NCBI GenBank assembly: GCA_024291935.2
Contig: CM044326.1
Span: 33,045,948-33,109,947, forward strand
DNA: 64,000 nucleotides
Direction: 5' to 3'
From: Okapia johnstoni
Taxonomy: Eukaryota; Chordata; Mammalia; Artiodactyla; Giraffidae
Shown: positions 1-10,589 of the stretch, piece by piece
Layout of the letters: each line of letters begins with the position of its first letter
Numbering within the stretch: the first letter of the stretch is position 1
Notes under the pieces: model-generated
Seen by the model: only the letters and a program-made list of their open reading frames with translations
Databases searched by the model: none
Told to the model about the DNA's origin: nothing
Made by a program: the position numbers and the translations under genes

Positions 1-733
1 ACCCTGGCCTCCTCGACGGTCCCTCATGCAGGGTCTCTGCAAGGCTCTCCCTTGGGGTGACCCTCCCCCTTGGCTCTTTATGGCTCCCCATCATGTCACT
101 CATTGCTCCCTCCTCAGGTCCTCCCTGACCGCCCAGCTGGAGGAACCCCTCTCAGTCACCCTCAAATGCGCAGCCCCCAGTCCGCAGTAACAATGAGACG
201 GTCACGCTGGGCCCACTGTCTGTCCCCTTCGAGAAGGAGAAACCCGGCCTGACCTGTTGCGGCTTTATTCACGATTCCCAGAAGGGGAGCTGGCACCTCA
301 GAGGAGCCCGGAAGCCCACTCACTGACCGCGCTTTTCAGCTGAGTGGAGCCAGGCCCTGGCCATGGATGCCCATGGGGGGCAGCAGGGGACGAGCTGGCC
401 CTGAATCCTGTCCACCTCCAGCTCCCCTGGTGTTGAGCGGCCGGCCCCTGCCCAGCCCCCACCTACTCATGGCTCAGGTTCTGCATCTGACTCTCCCCAT
501 TTCAAAGTGATCAGCTGGGCAAAAGAAAAAAGAAACCATCCCATCATCTGCATGGAGAAACCAAGGCCCAAAGACGGACGAGATGAGCTAAAGCCTCCAA
601 AAGCTGGCAGCAGTGCTGCTGGGAACTCTTCATGTGCCTGGAGCACAGGGGCTTGGGGCATGAGGAACATTCTGGAAATCCAGGCACACCTGGGCCTGGC
701 TGCTCGTGGCCAGGCTGCAAGCTTTGGTCCCCA

Positions 734-788
734 GCACGCGCGTGCGTGTGTGTGTGTGTGTGCATGCATGGGCGCATGCACACATGCA
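734..788. repeat. Alternating purine-pyrimidine (GC/GT) tract
   Basis: From 734 to 770 every step alternates purine and pyrimidine, first CG/CA steps, then a (GT)n run, then GCATGCATG. A second short alternating block (GCGCATGCACACATGC) follows. Such tracts are classical candidates for left-handed Z-DNA and are length-variable microsatellites. It should lie in an intron of TRMT61A, since the later coding exons of that gene are not seen to the right of it. Confidence 0.7.
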
Positions 789-1233
789 GAGTCTGGGAAT
801 ACCTGGCTTCAGGTACTTCCATCTACACCCCAGCCCCGGCCTCAGTGACGAAGGCGTTGGCCTCGGATGAGCACAAGGCAGGCTCTTCCCCCACAGTGAG
901 CACCCTGGAGCAGCCCTGGCCTCCCTCAAGAAAGAGGCAATTCTCAGCCCTGGGCCTGGGGCTCCCATTCGCATCAGTGAGGGACTGCTAGGCCAGGCAC
1001 CACTGCCCTTCTGTCAGCACCTTGGTCAGCGCCGAGCAGCGCTCACCACCCCCTCCCCACCTCAGACAGGCAGGCTTCCCCCTGGGCGCCCACTCCTCCT
1101 GCGTCCCATCAAGTCTCACTGGAGGACAGCACCAGTCTCCTAACCAGCTTCCCTGCGTCTGCCCCCCTCGCTGCAGTCGGCCCCCCAGAAAGACCCTGCA
1201 GAAATAGATGATGAGCGACTGTGCCTCTGCTCA

Positions 1234-1761
<528 letters not shown>

Positions 1762-2079
1762 CTAAGACGAGAGCCATCAGCCCAAACTTCAGACGGAGAG
1801 ACGGAGGCCAGGTCCCAGGATTCCCACAAAGTAAGGGCCTGACCCTCTGCCTCGGCCTCCTTCTCAGGAAGCTTGGCTCCCTTTCTCTAGCTGTGAGACG
1901 AGAGAGGGACCACGCGGGGGGGGGCGGGCCGCGAGGTCACCTCCAGGCCAGGCAGAACCCCCCTCTCTCTTCACTCTCCCCCGTGGCGGGCTCCTGGGCA
2001 GACGGGTGATGGGGCGATGCGAATGCACGGGTCCCCAAGCAGAGGCTGGGGCCGTGCAACAGGCAGTAAACAGCAACAC

Positions 2080-2880
2080 CGGCCTGGCCTGCGTAGAGGG
2101 CTGGGGGCGGCGGCTCAGGCCAGGCCGGCAACAGGGCTGGGCGCGGCCACGGGGGGCTGCCGGGACGTGCAGGGCCCGCCGGGGAGACGCCCCCCACACT
2201 GCCCGCGCTCTGCCACCGTGGCCCCGCCTAACCTCACCGGCGAAGCTCGTCGGCCTATGACTCCTGGAGGCAACGCACGTGGTTTCGCGTCGCCGCGGCA
2301 GCACTTCCGCCTCCGGCAGGGGCGCGGCGCCCGCCGATGGCGTCATGGAGCCCCGCCCCGACGCGCGCGGGGGCTCCCGGGAGAGGGGGCGTGGTCTCGG
2401 GATGAGGGGGCGGGGTCTCGGGAGCGCGCGCCGCGTGTCCCAGCGACCGGGGCGCGCTCGCGGTCGGCTGGTCTGGGTGCTACCTGCTCGAGCCCAGGAC
2501 TACCGAAAGCTCGGGTAGCCCGCCCCCAGCGTGCCGCGGTCTCCTCTGTGGGCGCGGGCGTGACTGGTGAAACTCCAGAAAATGGAGCTGCAGAGGAGCG
2601 GGTGGTCCCACAAGGCTTTGGCGGGAGGCAGCCTGAGCAGCAGGGGACGGTGGCCAGAAGCGGCCTTAGACCCAGGCCTGGCCGCTCCTGAAAGGGGCAC
2701 GTTCTCCGGAGTGCGGAAGCCGCTTCCAGGACGGAGGGAGCTCTGCGTCCCCTCCTGGAACCCAGGGTGCGTTGAGCACTGGACGCACGGGGCTCCCCTT
2801 GGGGCCGGGTCAGTGAAGACAGGAAGAGCGGCCCGAGCCGGGGAGGGCCCGCTGGAAGGGCCGGCAGGAACAGGGAAGCT
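2080..2880. promoter_or_regulatory. CpG island / TRMT61A promoter region
   Basis: CpG dinucleotides are dense here, with GC-box-like runs such as GGGGCGGGG near 2406-2416 and a TGACGCC motif (minus strand, about 2339-2345). This contrasts with the CpG-poor flanks. The island extends about 500 bp upstream of the inferred TRMT61A exon 1, so a second divergent non-coding start cannot be excluded. Exact start sites are not readable from the sequence. Confidence 0.65.
2238..2345 (-). other. TRMT61A: Probable non-coding exon 1 of TRMT61A
   Basis: On the minus strand a strong donor (GCCG followed by GTGAGGTTAG) sits at 2237-2236 inside a CpG-dense block, about 0.57 kb upstream of the first coding exon. 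This fits a short untranslated first exon. The right-hand limit (start site) is a guess from the GC-rich stretch near 2340; no TATA box is seen, as expected for a housekeeping tRNA-modification gene. Confidence 0.55.
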
Positions 2881-2899
2881 GCAGCCCTGTTGGGTCTCA

Positions 2900-3840
2900 G
2901 CGAGGCTGAATCAGAGCCAGGCTCTGGGCGGACAGTGTGTGCGGGGGAAGGGCACGAGGGCAGGGATCGTCTTCCTTCAGTGCGCATTTCCCCGTGGGCC
3001 AGGCCTTATCTGATGGAGACCCCAGCCCACCCAGCCAGGCTGGGGCCTGAGCCCCAACCCAGAGCCAGCTAGCATGACCCTTGGCCACGCTTCCCAGGCC
3101 CAGGCTGCTCCATCCTGGACTACTGGGAGTGGCCAGGCCCTGCGGAACCAGTCCCTTCCCAGAGCCCTGCCAACTTGTGGGGCGCTGAACTCTTCCCTCC
3201 TGTGGGGCCGGGGCTGGCGAGGGTGTCTGCGGACCACAGAGTCTATGATGGAGACCCAGGTGCCTAGCCTTAGCCCCCTCCATGACCCTTCCCTGACTGG
3301 GCCTGGGTCTTGAAACCCCAGGAGAGGAAGGTGAGGGCCTTTGCTGACCTCCCATTTTCTGTGGGTTCCTGTCCCTGTGGTGCCAGCGCTCTGGCCACCA
3401 GCTGCCTGTGTCTTGCCTCCTCCTCTCGGACAACTCAAGTCCATCTGCAGCTCGCCAACCTTTGTTCCAGGTGACTTTGCACCCACCTGAATCACCCCTT
3501 AATTGCTCTCCTGGGAGATAGCAACTTTTCACTTCTTGGAGGTCCCTCTTCCCCAGCTTCTCAGCTACTCGGAGGCTGAGTGCACACTAAGAGCCTAAAT
3601 TAGGACTCGGTGACTCGGCGGTGGTTTCCTGTGGTTCCCAACTTCCCATTGGCTTTCTGTGGGGGACTGGTTGGCCAGCTTCTCCATTGCTGTCTCCTCC
3701 AGGCAGCCTTCCCAGGGCTGTCCGTCTTCTCTCTGAGTCTGCTCAGCCCTCAGCCTGAGTCCTCAAGCACCAACTGATTAGCCAGGCCAGGTGGATACTT
3801 TGCCCAGGGCAGAGTATATATTGCCCCCCCCTAAAAAATA
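2900..3840. other. Intergenic spacer, nothing recognised
   Basis: Between the TRMT61A CpG island and the MIR fragment no gene, RNA or identifiable repeat is seen. Open frames here are short, mutually overlapping and show no family resemblance. Confidence 0.5.
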
Positions 3841-3849
3841 CTAATGCTG

Positions 3850-4012
3850 TGTAAGCCCAATTAAGTGTCATCACTTTGAATCTTCCCCACAATCCTGTGA
3901 GAGAGGGATCATTTTACAGACTCAGGGAAGTCAAGTAATTTGCCTAAGATCACACAGCTAATGTGGCCAAAGTGGGATTGGGATTTAAAGCCAGTAAACT
4001 CGGCTTCAAAAA
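3850..4012 (-). repeat. MIR SINE fragment
   Basis: The stretch contains the MIR core in reverse orientation: ATCATTTTACAGA, then a degenerate AAGTAATTTGCCTAAGATC, then CACACAGCTAATG. MIR is an ancient tRNA-derived mammalian SINE, so its presence says nothing about ruminants specifically. Confidence 0.8.
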
Positions 4013-4014
4013 AC

Positions 4015-5780
4015 CAAAGGCAGATTGGAAGAAAGGTGGGAACAGGCAGGAACAGGGCCCTGGAGGAGAGCAGGAGGCCGACGATGCCCTCTGGGGAGGG
4101 CTGTTCTGCTCTGATCTCTGACCCAAGGTCTCCTCTTCCCTGACCAGCTCGGCCTCCTACCCCACCATACGCTGTGGCCACAAGGCAGCCCCTGCCCCTT
4201 TTCTGACCCCAACCAACTTCCCCTTTGGGTTCTGTGAAGCTCAGGGACAGGGCATTAGGAGGAAGTCCCAGGCCCTGCTTGGGACCTGGCCCTCCTCCAC
4301 CAGCCCCACTCCGTGCCTGCCGAGCAGGCCCGTGTCCTGTGGATGAAAGGCCGGGGACTCCTTTGAGGCTCCCCACCCCCTCCAGGGCCAGGTGGTTAAT
4401 GTGTAACCAAGTGTGATTTCTGAGAAACCTGGACCGTAAACTGGCCGGATGATGTCACCTCGCTTCTTGCCCAGACGCTGCCAAACCGGCTCCTGGGGCC
4501 CTGGGGAGACTGGAGGGTCCACAGGCGAGGGCTCGGTTAGCTGGGAGCAGTGTTCTTCCACTGAGGTGGAGGCTGGTACCCTCTTGGGCCCCTGTCCTTG
4601 TTCCCTTGCTCAAGACCACCCAGGCTCCCAAGTGGCCGCTGCCCGGTAGGGGTCTCACCCTGACTTTTGGGTCTAAAGGCCTCCAAGACCCTTCCTCTCT
4701 CCCCCGTCACAGTTGCTGACCACATGTGTTGTTAGTCTGAGTCCAGCCCAGGCGTGGCCAACTGGGGGTCTGCAGGGTGGGCCCTCGGTCAGGTTAGCAC
4801 AGGGCCAGGCACTGCAGGATCACAGGGGGATTGCCAGACCTCGGACCTGGTTCCCCATCACCCACCTTCTCATCTTTGCTCATCTGCAAAACTAGGATGA
4901 AACACGCATCTCAGAAGGCTGGGAACTGCTGGAGCCCCAGGCAGGCCCTGGGCAAGACCCCAGGCCTCTGGACTTCGCTGTCTTAGTGTGGACCTCGCTT
5001 GTGGAGGGAGAGGGGAACAGGGGTCCTTCCCTGCCCCCGTACCCCCAAGTGGGTCAGGCCCTTGATGGCCTGAAGGTAGGGGGGCCACCTTCTGAGAAGC
5101 TGCCGAGGCTACAAAGAGGAAGGAAGCCCTGAGCGGCCCCCACCCCCGATCCCTAGGGTCGGAAAGTCAAGTAGGCCTCCAGGGCCAGCACGCGGTTTCT
5201 GGAAACAAAGTTGAGTCCGTCAGGCCTTTGTCGGTGGGGAGTTGGGGAGGGCAGGTGCAGATATTTCTAAAATTAGGGAGAGGGCAGCAGGGGGCAGGGA
5301 ACACAGGAATTTCAGGCTTAAAGGACGCCTGTCTGGCCCGTCCGGAGCCATTTGTCTTTTTACCTCGCTTTGCTTTACGTGTCTAAAAAAATGCTGCCTG
5401 GGAGCAGGTCAAAACACGCCAAAGTGAGCAAGGGAAGAGGCAGGAGTCCTCCATGGTAATCGCGGGCGGTGCACGGGAGGCAGAGGCAAAGGAACGTGCT
5501 CACCCTGTGCTCCGGAGCCCTCAGAGGCCCCAGCACACGGATGGCCACTCGGCCCCGGCGCCGAGGCAGCCATCTCCTCCTGGTTCTTGACCATATCTTG
5601 TTCCCTTGGCTGCTTACTCACAGCTGCCAAGCTCACAGTCTTCCTCCAGCAGCAGTCCTGTGCAGTCCTGGAGGGATTTTGTTGAATAAACACATAGATA
5701 AATGTTTCCCCCCTTCCTTGCTTTGTTCACAAAGCAACCATATGATGGACATTAACCATAAAAGTGCCAGTTCACCCTTT
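4015..5780. other. Intergenic spacer, nothing recognised
   Basis: GC-moderate unique-looking sequence between two repeats upstream of CKB. No exon with splice sites and family resemblance was seen on either strand. Distal CKB or TRMT61A regulatory elements could be here but cannot be recognised by reading. Confidence 0.45.
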
Positions 5781-5781
5781 A

Positions 5782-6032
5782 AAAAAAATATTTATTGATT
5801 TCTTTTTGGCTGCTCTGGGTCTTCCTTGCTGTGCGCAGGCTTTCCCTGGTTGTGGTGAGCAGGGGCTACTCTGCGTGTGGCCTGCCTGCTTCTCCGTTCT
5901 CCGGGCTCAGTAGTTGTGGTGCATGGACTTAGTTGCCCCTTGGGCAGGTGGAATCTTCCTGGACTAGGGCTCGAATCACTGTCCCTGGCATTGGTAGCTG
6001 GATTTTTATCCACTGCACCACCAGGGAAGTCC
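5782..6032 (-). mobile_element. CHR-type tRNA-derived SINE, full-length-like
   Basis: Read on the minus strand it starts with GGGACTTCCCTGGTGGTGCA, the tRNA-Glu-related head of CHR SINEs shared by ruminants, hippopotamus and whales. It continues through the body with repeated 'AGTAGTTGTGGTGCATG'-type segments and ends in an A/T-rich tail near 5785. It has inserted beside or within an older L1 fragment. Confidence 0.8.
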
Positions 6033-6440
6033 CCAAGTCACACTTTTTAATCGCTGTACGATATTCCCCACTGCAGAGATGCCTTCCCTACGCCTGGCCC
6101 GTCCCCAAGCGATGGGCATGCAGTTATACACAGGTTTGTGTTTGTCTCTCCTACTAGAGAGGACTGGCCTGTGCAAAGACAGATGAGACTATAGGCTGGA
6201 TTCCTAGAAGTGGGATTGGCGGGTCATGGAGTACAAAGATTTTAAGTTTTAATAAATACTGCCAAATTACTTTCCAAAAACAATGTAGCACTTCACAGTT
6301 GCAGCCAGCCAGTGAATGCCTGTCTCCCCACATTCCAGTCCATAGCCAACACTGGTACCAGTCTGGGATGTTGGGGATAGTGGAGGGCATAGTCATTCCT
6401 TTCACTTTCATGATTCTGATTTTCAGTGTTTTTTGTTTTT
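6033..6440 (-). mobile_element. Ancient L1 (L1M-type) fragment, antisense
   Basis: The sequence resembles the antisense of old mammalian L1 3' ends: 'ATTCCTAGAAGTGGGATTGG', then a TTTTAAGTTTTAATAAATACTGCC block, then CTGTCTCCCCACATTCCAG. It is diverged and carries no intact reading frame. Confidence 0.6.
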
Positions 6441-7230
6441 TGAATTTCACATGTGCATATTGTTTGTGAGCATTTCCTCCAGCCTCTGGGGAGAGTCTCT
6501 GAGGACGACCTTTGAGGTGGGGTGTGGAGATGAATTTGTCCCTGGAGGAGAGGGCCCAGGCCTGGGGTCTGCGGCCTCTGAGACTGCGCACTTCCCAGCA
6601 GGGCCGCAGTATTCGCTCATCAACCAGGAGGGCCTGAGTCTCTGGCTCAGATGACCCCCAAAGCCCAGGGACTTGCCCAAGGTCACGGCACCAAGGGTGC
6701 TGCCGGGCTGGGCCGCAGCCAGACTGCGCCTCCGGGCGTGCCTTCGCTCTGCACCAAGATCGCCGGGGAGATGCCTGCGGGCACCTTGAAGAAGGTCGGC
6801 GGCTCGGCGCCAACTCAGACTGGGCGGGAGATGGTTGGTGGCGGGGGGGGGGGGGGCGGCGGTTGGGCAGCGGGGGGTGGCGGTACCTGCCGCGGAAACC
6901 CAGGACGGCTCCCGCCTGGCCCGTCGCCGGGATCACCGCTGGGACTAGCGGGAGGCACGGGCCGGGGTGCAGACAAGGCCGAGCGTTCTCAAGTGCCTGC
7001 CGGCTCTCCGGCCTCGGTTTCCCGCTCGGAGGCAGGCGTGGGTGTGGGGGAATTCGGAATGAACGAGGGCCTGAGGTTCTGGCTTCGGGATCCTGGGTGG
7101 GGCGCGGGGTGGGGTTAAGCAGGCTGCGCGGGGTCCCGGCCAAGGGACAGTCGGGGTGGGCTGCTTGGGGTGAGGGGGGGGGCTCCGGGGCAGAGGGTGG
7201 CGGACAAAGCGGCGGCACCACCCCGCACCG

Positions 7231-7322
7231 CGACCCAATGGAATGAATGGGCTATAAATAGCGGCCAATGGGCTGCCTGCGTCGCGCCCCTTAAGAGCCG
7301 CGGGAGCGCGGAGCCGCCGCTG
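7231..7322 (+). promoter_or_regulatory. CKB: CKB core promoter: two CCAAT boxes, TATA/MEF2 motif, TTAA
   Basis: The order is CCAAT at 7235-7239, TATAAATA at 7253-7260, a second CCAAT at 7265-7269 (downstream of the TATA box), and TTAA at 7291-7294. Transcription is expected near 7318-7322 if it is placed by the TTAA element. Work on the rat CKB gene described the same arrangement, with the upstream TATA bound by an A/T-rich-binding factor and the TTAA used for the main start. Here CTATAAATAG (7252-7261) is also a perfect MEF2 consensus. The motifs are seen directly; their use is inferred from the rodent gene. Confidence 0.85.
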
Positions 7323-7386
7323 TTCGCCGGCGCCGCGCCCTGAGCTGCAGACAGATCTAGAGCCCCCGCCCCTGCCCGCCTGCTCA
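7320..7386 (+). other. CKB: CKB exon 1 (5' UTR)
   Basis: Untranslated first exon, bounded on the right by a GTGAGT donor at 7387 (an overlapping GTGAGC lies at 7391). The left end is estimated from the promoter elements. It contains no ATG. Confidence 0.7.
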
Positions 7387-7685
7387 GTGAGTGAGCCCGA
7401 GGGGTGGGGGTCGCGGGGCACCGAGGCGGGGGTTGTTGTGCCCGGAGTGGGGGCCGGGGCCGGGGCGTCGCGCGCTCCGGACATCCCGGGGTCCATCGCC
7501 TGAAGCGGGCGCGCCAGCTGGGCCTGGGGTCCTGGGCGCAGTTGGTAGCCCCCCGCGTGCAAGCGCCGACCCCGCTGACCTTGGCCGCGACTGGGCTGAC
7601 CAGAGCCCGGGGCCCTGGGTGGTTAACAGGTCACCAGGAGGCCCGGGAGCCTCGAGTCCCGGCTGACTCCCGCGTCTCCCCGCAG

Positions 7686-7890
7686 CCCGCCGCCGCCATG
7701 CCCTTTTCCAATAGCCACAACGCTCTGAAGCTGCGCTTCCCGGCCGAAGACGAGTTCCCCGACCTCAGCGGCCACAACAACCACATGGCCAAGGTGCTGA
7801 CCCCCGAGCTGTACGCCGAGCTGCGCGCGAAGAGCACGCCGAGCGGCTTCACGGTGGACGACGTCATCCAGACCGGCGTGGACAACCCAG
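7686..7890 (+). CDS. CKB: CKB exon 2 (first coding exon)
   Basis: The acceptor CCCCGCAG ends at 7685; 12 nt of 5' UTR precede the ATG at 7698. It encodes residues 1-64 and the first base of Gly65: the N-terminal guanido-kinase domain, up to QTGVDNP. Donor GTACGC. Confidence 0.95.
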
Positions 7891-10374
7891 GTACGCGCGC
7901 CGCAGGCCCGAGGTCAGGACAGGAGCCCGCGGCTGGGGTCCAGCGCCCCCGCCCCCTGGTCTCCCCCGGGCCAAGGTCCGGGCGCCCTCTTGGCGCGCAC
8001 AGCTGCAGGGTCCTCGGCGGCTGGCTCGGGCCTGGCAGTGACGTCACCGGCCCCATTCCGCGCTCCCCCTAGGCCACCCCTTTATCATGACCGTGGGCTG
8101 CGTGGCCGGCGACGAGGAGTCGTACGACGTGTTCAAGGAGCTCTTTGACCCCATCATCGAGGACCGGCACGGAGGCTATAAGCCCACCGACGAGCACAAG
8201 ACCGATCTCAACCCCGACAACCTGCAGGTGCGGGGTGGCCTGGGGCGAGGGGGCCGGCTGGGTGTGTGTGGGGGTCGCCCAACGCTCAGCCCTGCTCGGC
8301 CCCCAGGGCGGCGACGACCTGGACCCCAACTATGTGCTGAGCTCTCGGGTGCGCACGGGCCGCAGCATCCGCGGCTTCTGCCTCCCACCGCACTGCAGCC
8401 GCGGGGAGCGCCGCGCCATCGAGAAGCTCGCCGTCGAAGGTAGGGTCGGGCCCGCTGAGCGGCGCTCTTCGGCCCGGGGCCCTGCCGGCCTGTTTACCAG
8501 TCACCCGAGCCGACGCGCTCTTATCTGCCCCTCGGCTCGGGTTTTCCCGGAGGGACAGACGCCCAGCCCCGCGCCCACAGCGCCCTGGGGCCGGGCGAGG
8601 GTCGGCTTGGGCCGTGTCGCTTCGTACCGGGAGGACTGACTGGGCTCCAGCCAGGCCGAGCGGGCATTCTGGGGGTGTGGGGTGGTGGCGATGTGGGGCA
8701 GGAGCCCATCCGTCCTCCTGAGCGCGCTCCTCCGCAGCCTTGTCGAGCCTGGACGGTGACCTGGCGGGGAGGTACTATGCGCTCAAAAGCATGACGGAGG
8801 CGGAGCAGCAGCAGCTTATCGACGACCACTTCCTTTTCGATAAGCCCGTGTCGCCCCTCCTGTTGGCCTCGGGCATGGCCCGCGACTGGCCCGACGCCCG
8901 CGGCATCTGGTGCGTCTCCCCGGCCCCCGCCCGCCCCGTGCCGGAGGGAGGAGGGCGGTGCCGCGCTCCTCGGGTGGGTTTGGTGCCGCCCGGGCCTCTT
9001 CGCAGGTGACCTTGACCGCGCAGGTGCGGGAGGGCCCCGGGCGGGTGGGGCCGTCGTGTCGGCGTTCCTCCTCCCCCGCCTCTGTGGCCGTGACTCCTTG
9101 TTTGCTCTCTCCTTTCCCACCCGCCGCCCGCGGGGAGTCGGTCGGGTGCGGGGTGACGCAGATACTTCCTCGAGTGGGGGCTGGGGAGCAGGGCTCATGG
9201 GCTCCGGGTCGCATCGCACCGGGCCTCTGCGCCAGGATAGAGCGACCCCCGTGGGCGGGGCGGGGCCGGCTGCCTCTGCCCCTTAACCCCTAGGTGGGGA
9301 CCACACGGTACCTGACCGGCTAGCTGGGCAGCAGCTCAAGGCTTTGTGTGCCCTCTCTGAGGTGCCCTGTGTGCCCCCAGGCTGTTGATGGGGCTAGAGT
9401 GATAGCAGCCCCCCGGCCTAGGGACAGCTGGGGTGAGCACCTCAAGGACCTGGGACGAGCCCCGGCCCTCAGGGCCTCGAGAGGTTTTGTTCGTGAATGT
9501 GTCCCGAGACCCTCGTCCAGGGAGGAGGCTTGACTGTGGCCCTCCCCCAGGCATAATGACAATAAGACCTTCCTGGTGTGGATCAACGAGGAGGACCACC
9601 TGCGGGTCATCTCCATGCAGAAGGGGGGCAACATGAAGGAGGTGTTCACGCGCTTCTGCAACGGCCTCACCCAGGTCAGGGGTGGTGCCGTGGAGGGTCA
9701 GGGCCAGGCCCCAGGGTTCAGGCAGAGATGGAGGTGTCCCATCAACCCTCTGGGGAGCCTAGGTCTTTGTTGCCTTAGGGTCCTGCTGGAGGGGTCACTC
9801 CGGGTCCCAGCTGGTCCCCTGGGGGGGTTGTCTCAGCCAGGCCTCCCCTCTCACACTTTCTCCACCTCCAGATTGAAACGCTCTTTAAGTCTAAGAACTA
9901 CGAGTTCATGTGGAACCCTCACCTGGGCTACATCCTCACCTGCCCGTCGAACCTGGGCACGGGACTGCGGGCCGGGGTGCACATCAAGCTGCCCCACCTG
10001 GGCAAGCACGAGAAGTTCCCCGAGGTGCTCAAGCGGCTGCGGCTTCAGAAGCGAGGCACAGGTGAGTGGGGGGGGTGGTGGTCCGCGCGGCAGCTCACTC
10101 CCCTGGGGCAGCCCCCCCACCCAGCCCCGCTGAGCTGAGCTGAGCTGAGCTGAGCTGAGCTGAGCTGAGCTGAGCTGAGCTGGCTGTCTCCCCAGGCGGT
10201 GTGGACACGGCTGCTGTGGGCGGGGTCTTCGACGTCTCCAACGCGGACCGCCTGGGCTTCTCGGAGGTGGAGCTGGTACAGATGGTGGTGGATGGCGTGA
10301 AGCTGCTCATTGAGATGGAGCAGCGGCTGGAGCAGGGCCAGGCCATTGATGACCTCATGCCGGCCCAAAAGTGA
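7698..10374 (+). CDS. CKB: Creatine kinase B-type (brain), complete gene
   Basis: Cytosolic creatine kinase reversibly transfers phosphate between ATP and creatine, buffering ATP in brain, smooth muscle and epithelia; it works as a dimer. Coding segments are 7698-7890, 8073-8227, 8307-8439, 8738-8909, 9551-9674, 9872-10061 and 10196-10374, all with GT-AG borders. They total 1146 nt, that is 381 codons plus TGA, the usual family length. The start [14 protein letters not shown] lies in a good context (GCCGCCGCCATGC). The signature CPSNLGTG carries the reactive Cys283 (exon 7). Val325 and Asp326 of the substrate-specificity loop ([10 protein letters not shown]) open exon 8. The C-terminus is the vertebrate B-type DDLMPAQK. 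No frameshift or missing catalytic residue is seen. The gene is divergent from TRMT61A and convergent with MARK3. Confidence 0.98.
8073..8227 (+). CDS. CKB: CKB exon 3
   Basis: Follows acceptor CCCCCTAG and completes Gly65, running to NPDNLQ (residue 116). It carries the end of the N-terminal domain and the linker. Donor GTGCGG. Ends in phase 0. Confidence 0.95.
8307..8439 (+). CDS. CKB: CKB exon 4
   Basis: Begins the large catalytic domain with [20 protein letters not shown]; the Arg residues of SSRVRTGR (Arg130, Arg132) are known nucleotide-phosphate contacts in creatine kinases. Donor GTAGGG. The intron upstream is only 79 bp. Confidence 0.95.
8738..8909 (+). CDS. CKB: CKB exon 5
   Basis: Encodes the segment from [14 protein letters not shown] to RDWPDARGI plus two bases of Trp218. 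Acceptor CTCCGCAG, donor GTGCGT. The following intron (8910-9550) is the largest between coding exons. Confidence 0.95.
9551..9674 (+). CDS. CKB: CKB exon 6
   Basis: Begins by completing Trp218, then [20 protein letters not shown], which includes Glu231/Glu232 of the creatine site and Arg236 of the nucleotide site. It ends in phase 0 at GLTQ (residue 259). Donor GTCAGG. Confidence 0.95.
9872..10061 (+). CDS. CKB: CKB exon 7 (active-site cysteine)
   Basis: Encodes residues 260-322 and one base of Gly323. It holds the family signature [10 protein letters not shown] with Cys283 and Arg292, then [13 protein letters not shown] and LRLQKRGT. Donor GTGAGT. Confidence 0.95.
10131..10180. repeat. (TGAGC)10 pentanucleotide array in the last CKB intron
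   Basis: Ten perfect head-to-tail TGAGC units end only 15 bases before the exon 8 acceptor AG, which closes at 10195. The array takes up the zone where the branch point and part of the polypyrimidine tract normally sit; the remaining tract is TGGCTGTCTCCCCAG. Perfect units suggest recent expansion and length polymorphism. Confidence 0.95.
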
Positions 10375-10580
10375 GGCCCTGGCCGCACCTGCTTCCTCCA
10401 CCAGCTCCTCCGCTGCTTCCTAACTTATTGCCCAGGCCGTGCCCACCACGTGCCCCGGAGGTTCGCTGTGTGGTGGCTGAGCTCTTAGCCTTGCTGTAGA
10501 GACTTCCGTCGCCCTTGGTAGAGTTTATTTTTGTGATGGCTGAGATGTTGCTGATGCTGAAATAAACTAGGGTTTTGGCC
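10196..10580 (+). CDS. CKB: CKB exon 8: C-terminus and 3' UTR
   Basis: Coding to TGA at 10372-10374, including the specificity loop and the C-terminal [14 protein letters not shown] segment. The 3' UTR is about 200 nt with a canonical AATAAA at 10561-10566; cleavage is expected about 15 bases further on. Confidence 0.93.
10561..10566 (+). terminator. CKB: CKB poly(A) signal
   Basis: AATAAA, followed by CTAGGGTTTTGGCC; the sole canonical signal in the short 3' UTR. Confidence 0.9.
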
Positions 10581-10589
10581 TGCCCCAGC

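Larger units (their letters stand above)
6690..9300. promoter_or_regulatory. CKB CpG island
   Basis: Very high GC and CpG content runs from about 0.6 kb upstream of the CKB start through introns 1-5. It includes a 14-base G run at 6843-6856 and several other G-rich blocks. It is the expected promoter island of a broadly expressed gene. The limits are by eye. Confidence 0.7.

Noticed and set aside
1..1230. Search for the remaining TRMT61A coding exons
   Set aside because: No frame in this stretch carries the expected Gly-rich SAM motif or downstream methyltransferase segments; they must lie left of the window.
2279..3013. Several long frames on both strands around 2.3-3.0 kb
   Set aside because: They overlap one another in the TRMT61A CpG island, are Arg/Gly/Pro-rich and lack family resemblance or splice logic.
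6154..7221. 355-codon Pro/Arg-rich frame antisense to the CKB promoter
   Set aside because: It runs from an L1 remnant into the CpG island, has low-complexity composition and no recognisable domain; typical of GC-rich promoter DNA.
7404..7697. Open frame through CKB intron 1 in phase with the CKB start codon
   Set aside because: It begins inside the intron after a good GTGAGT donor; the frame is open by chance in GC-rich DNA, and the known protein starts at [11 protein letters not shown].
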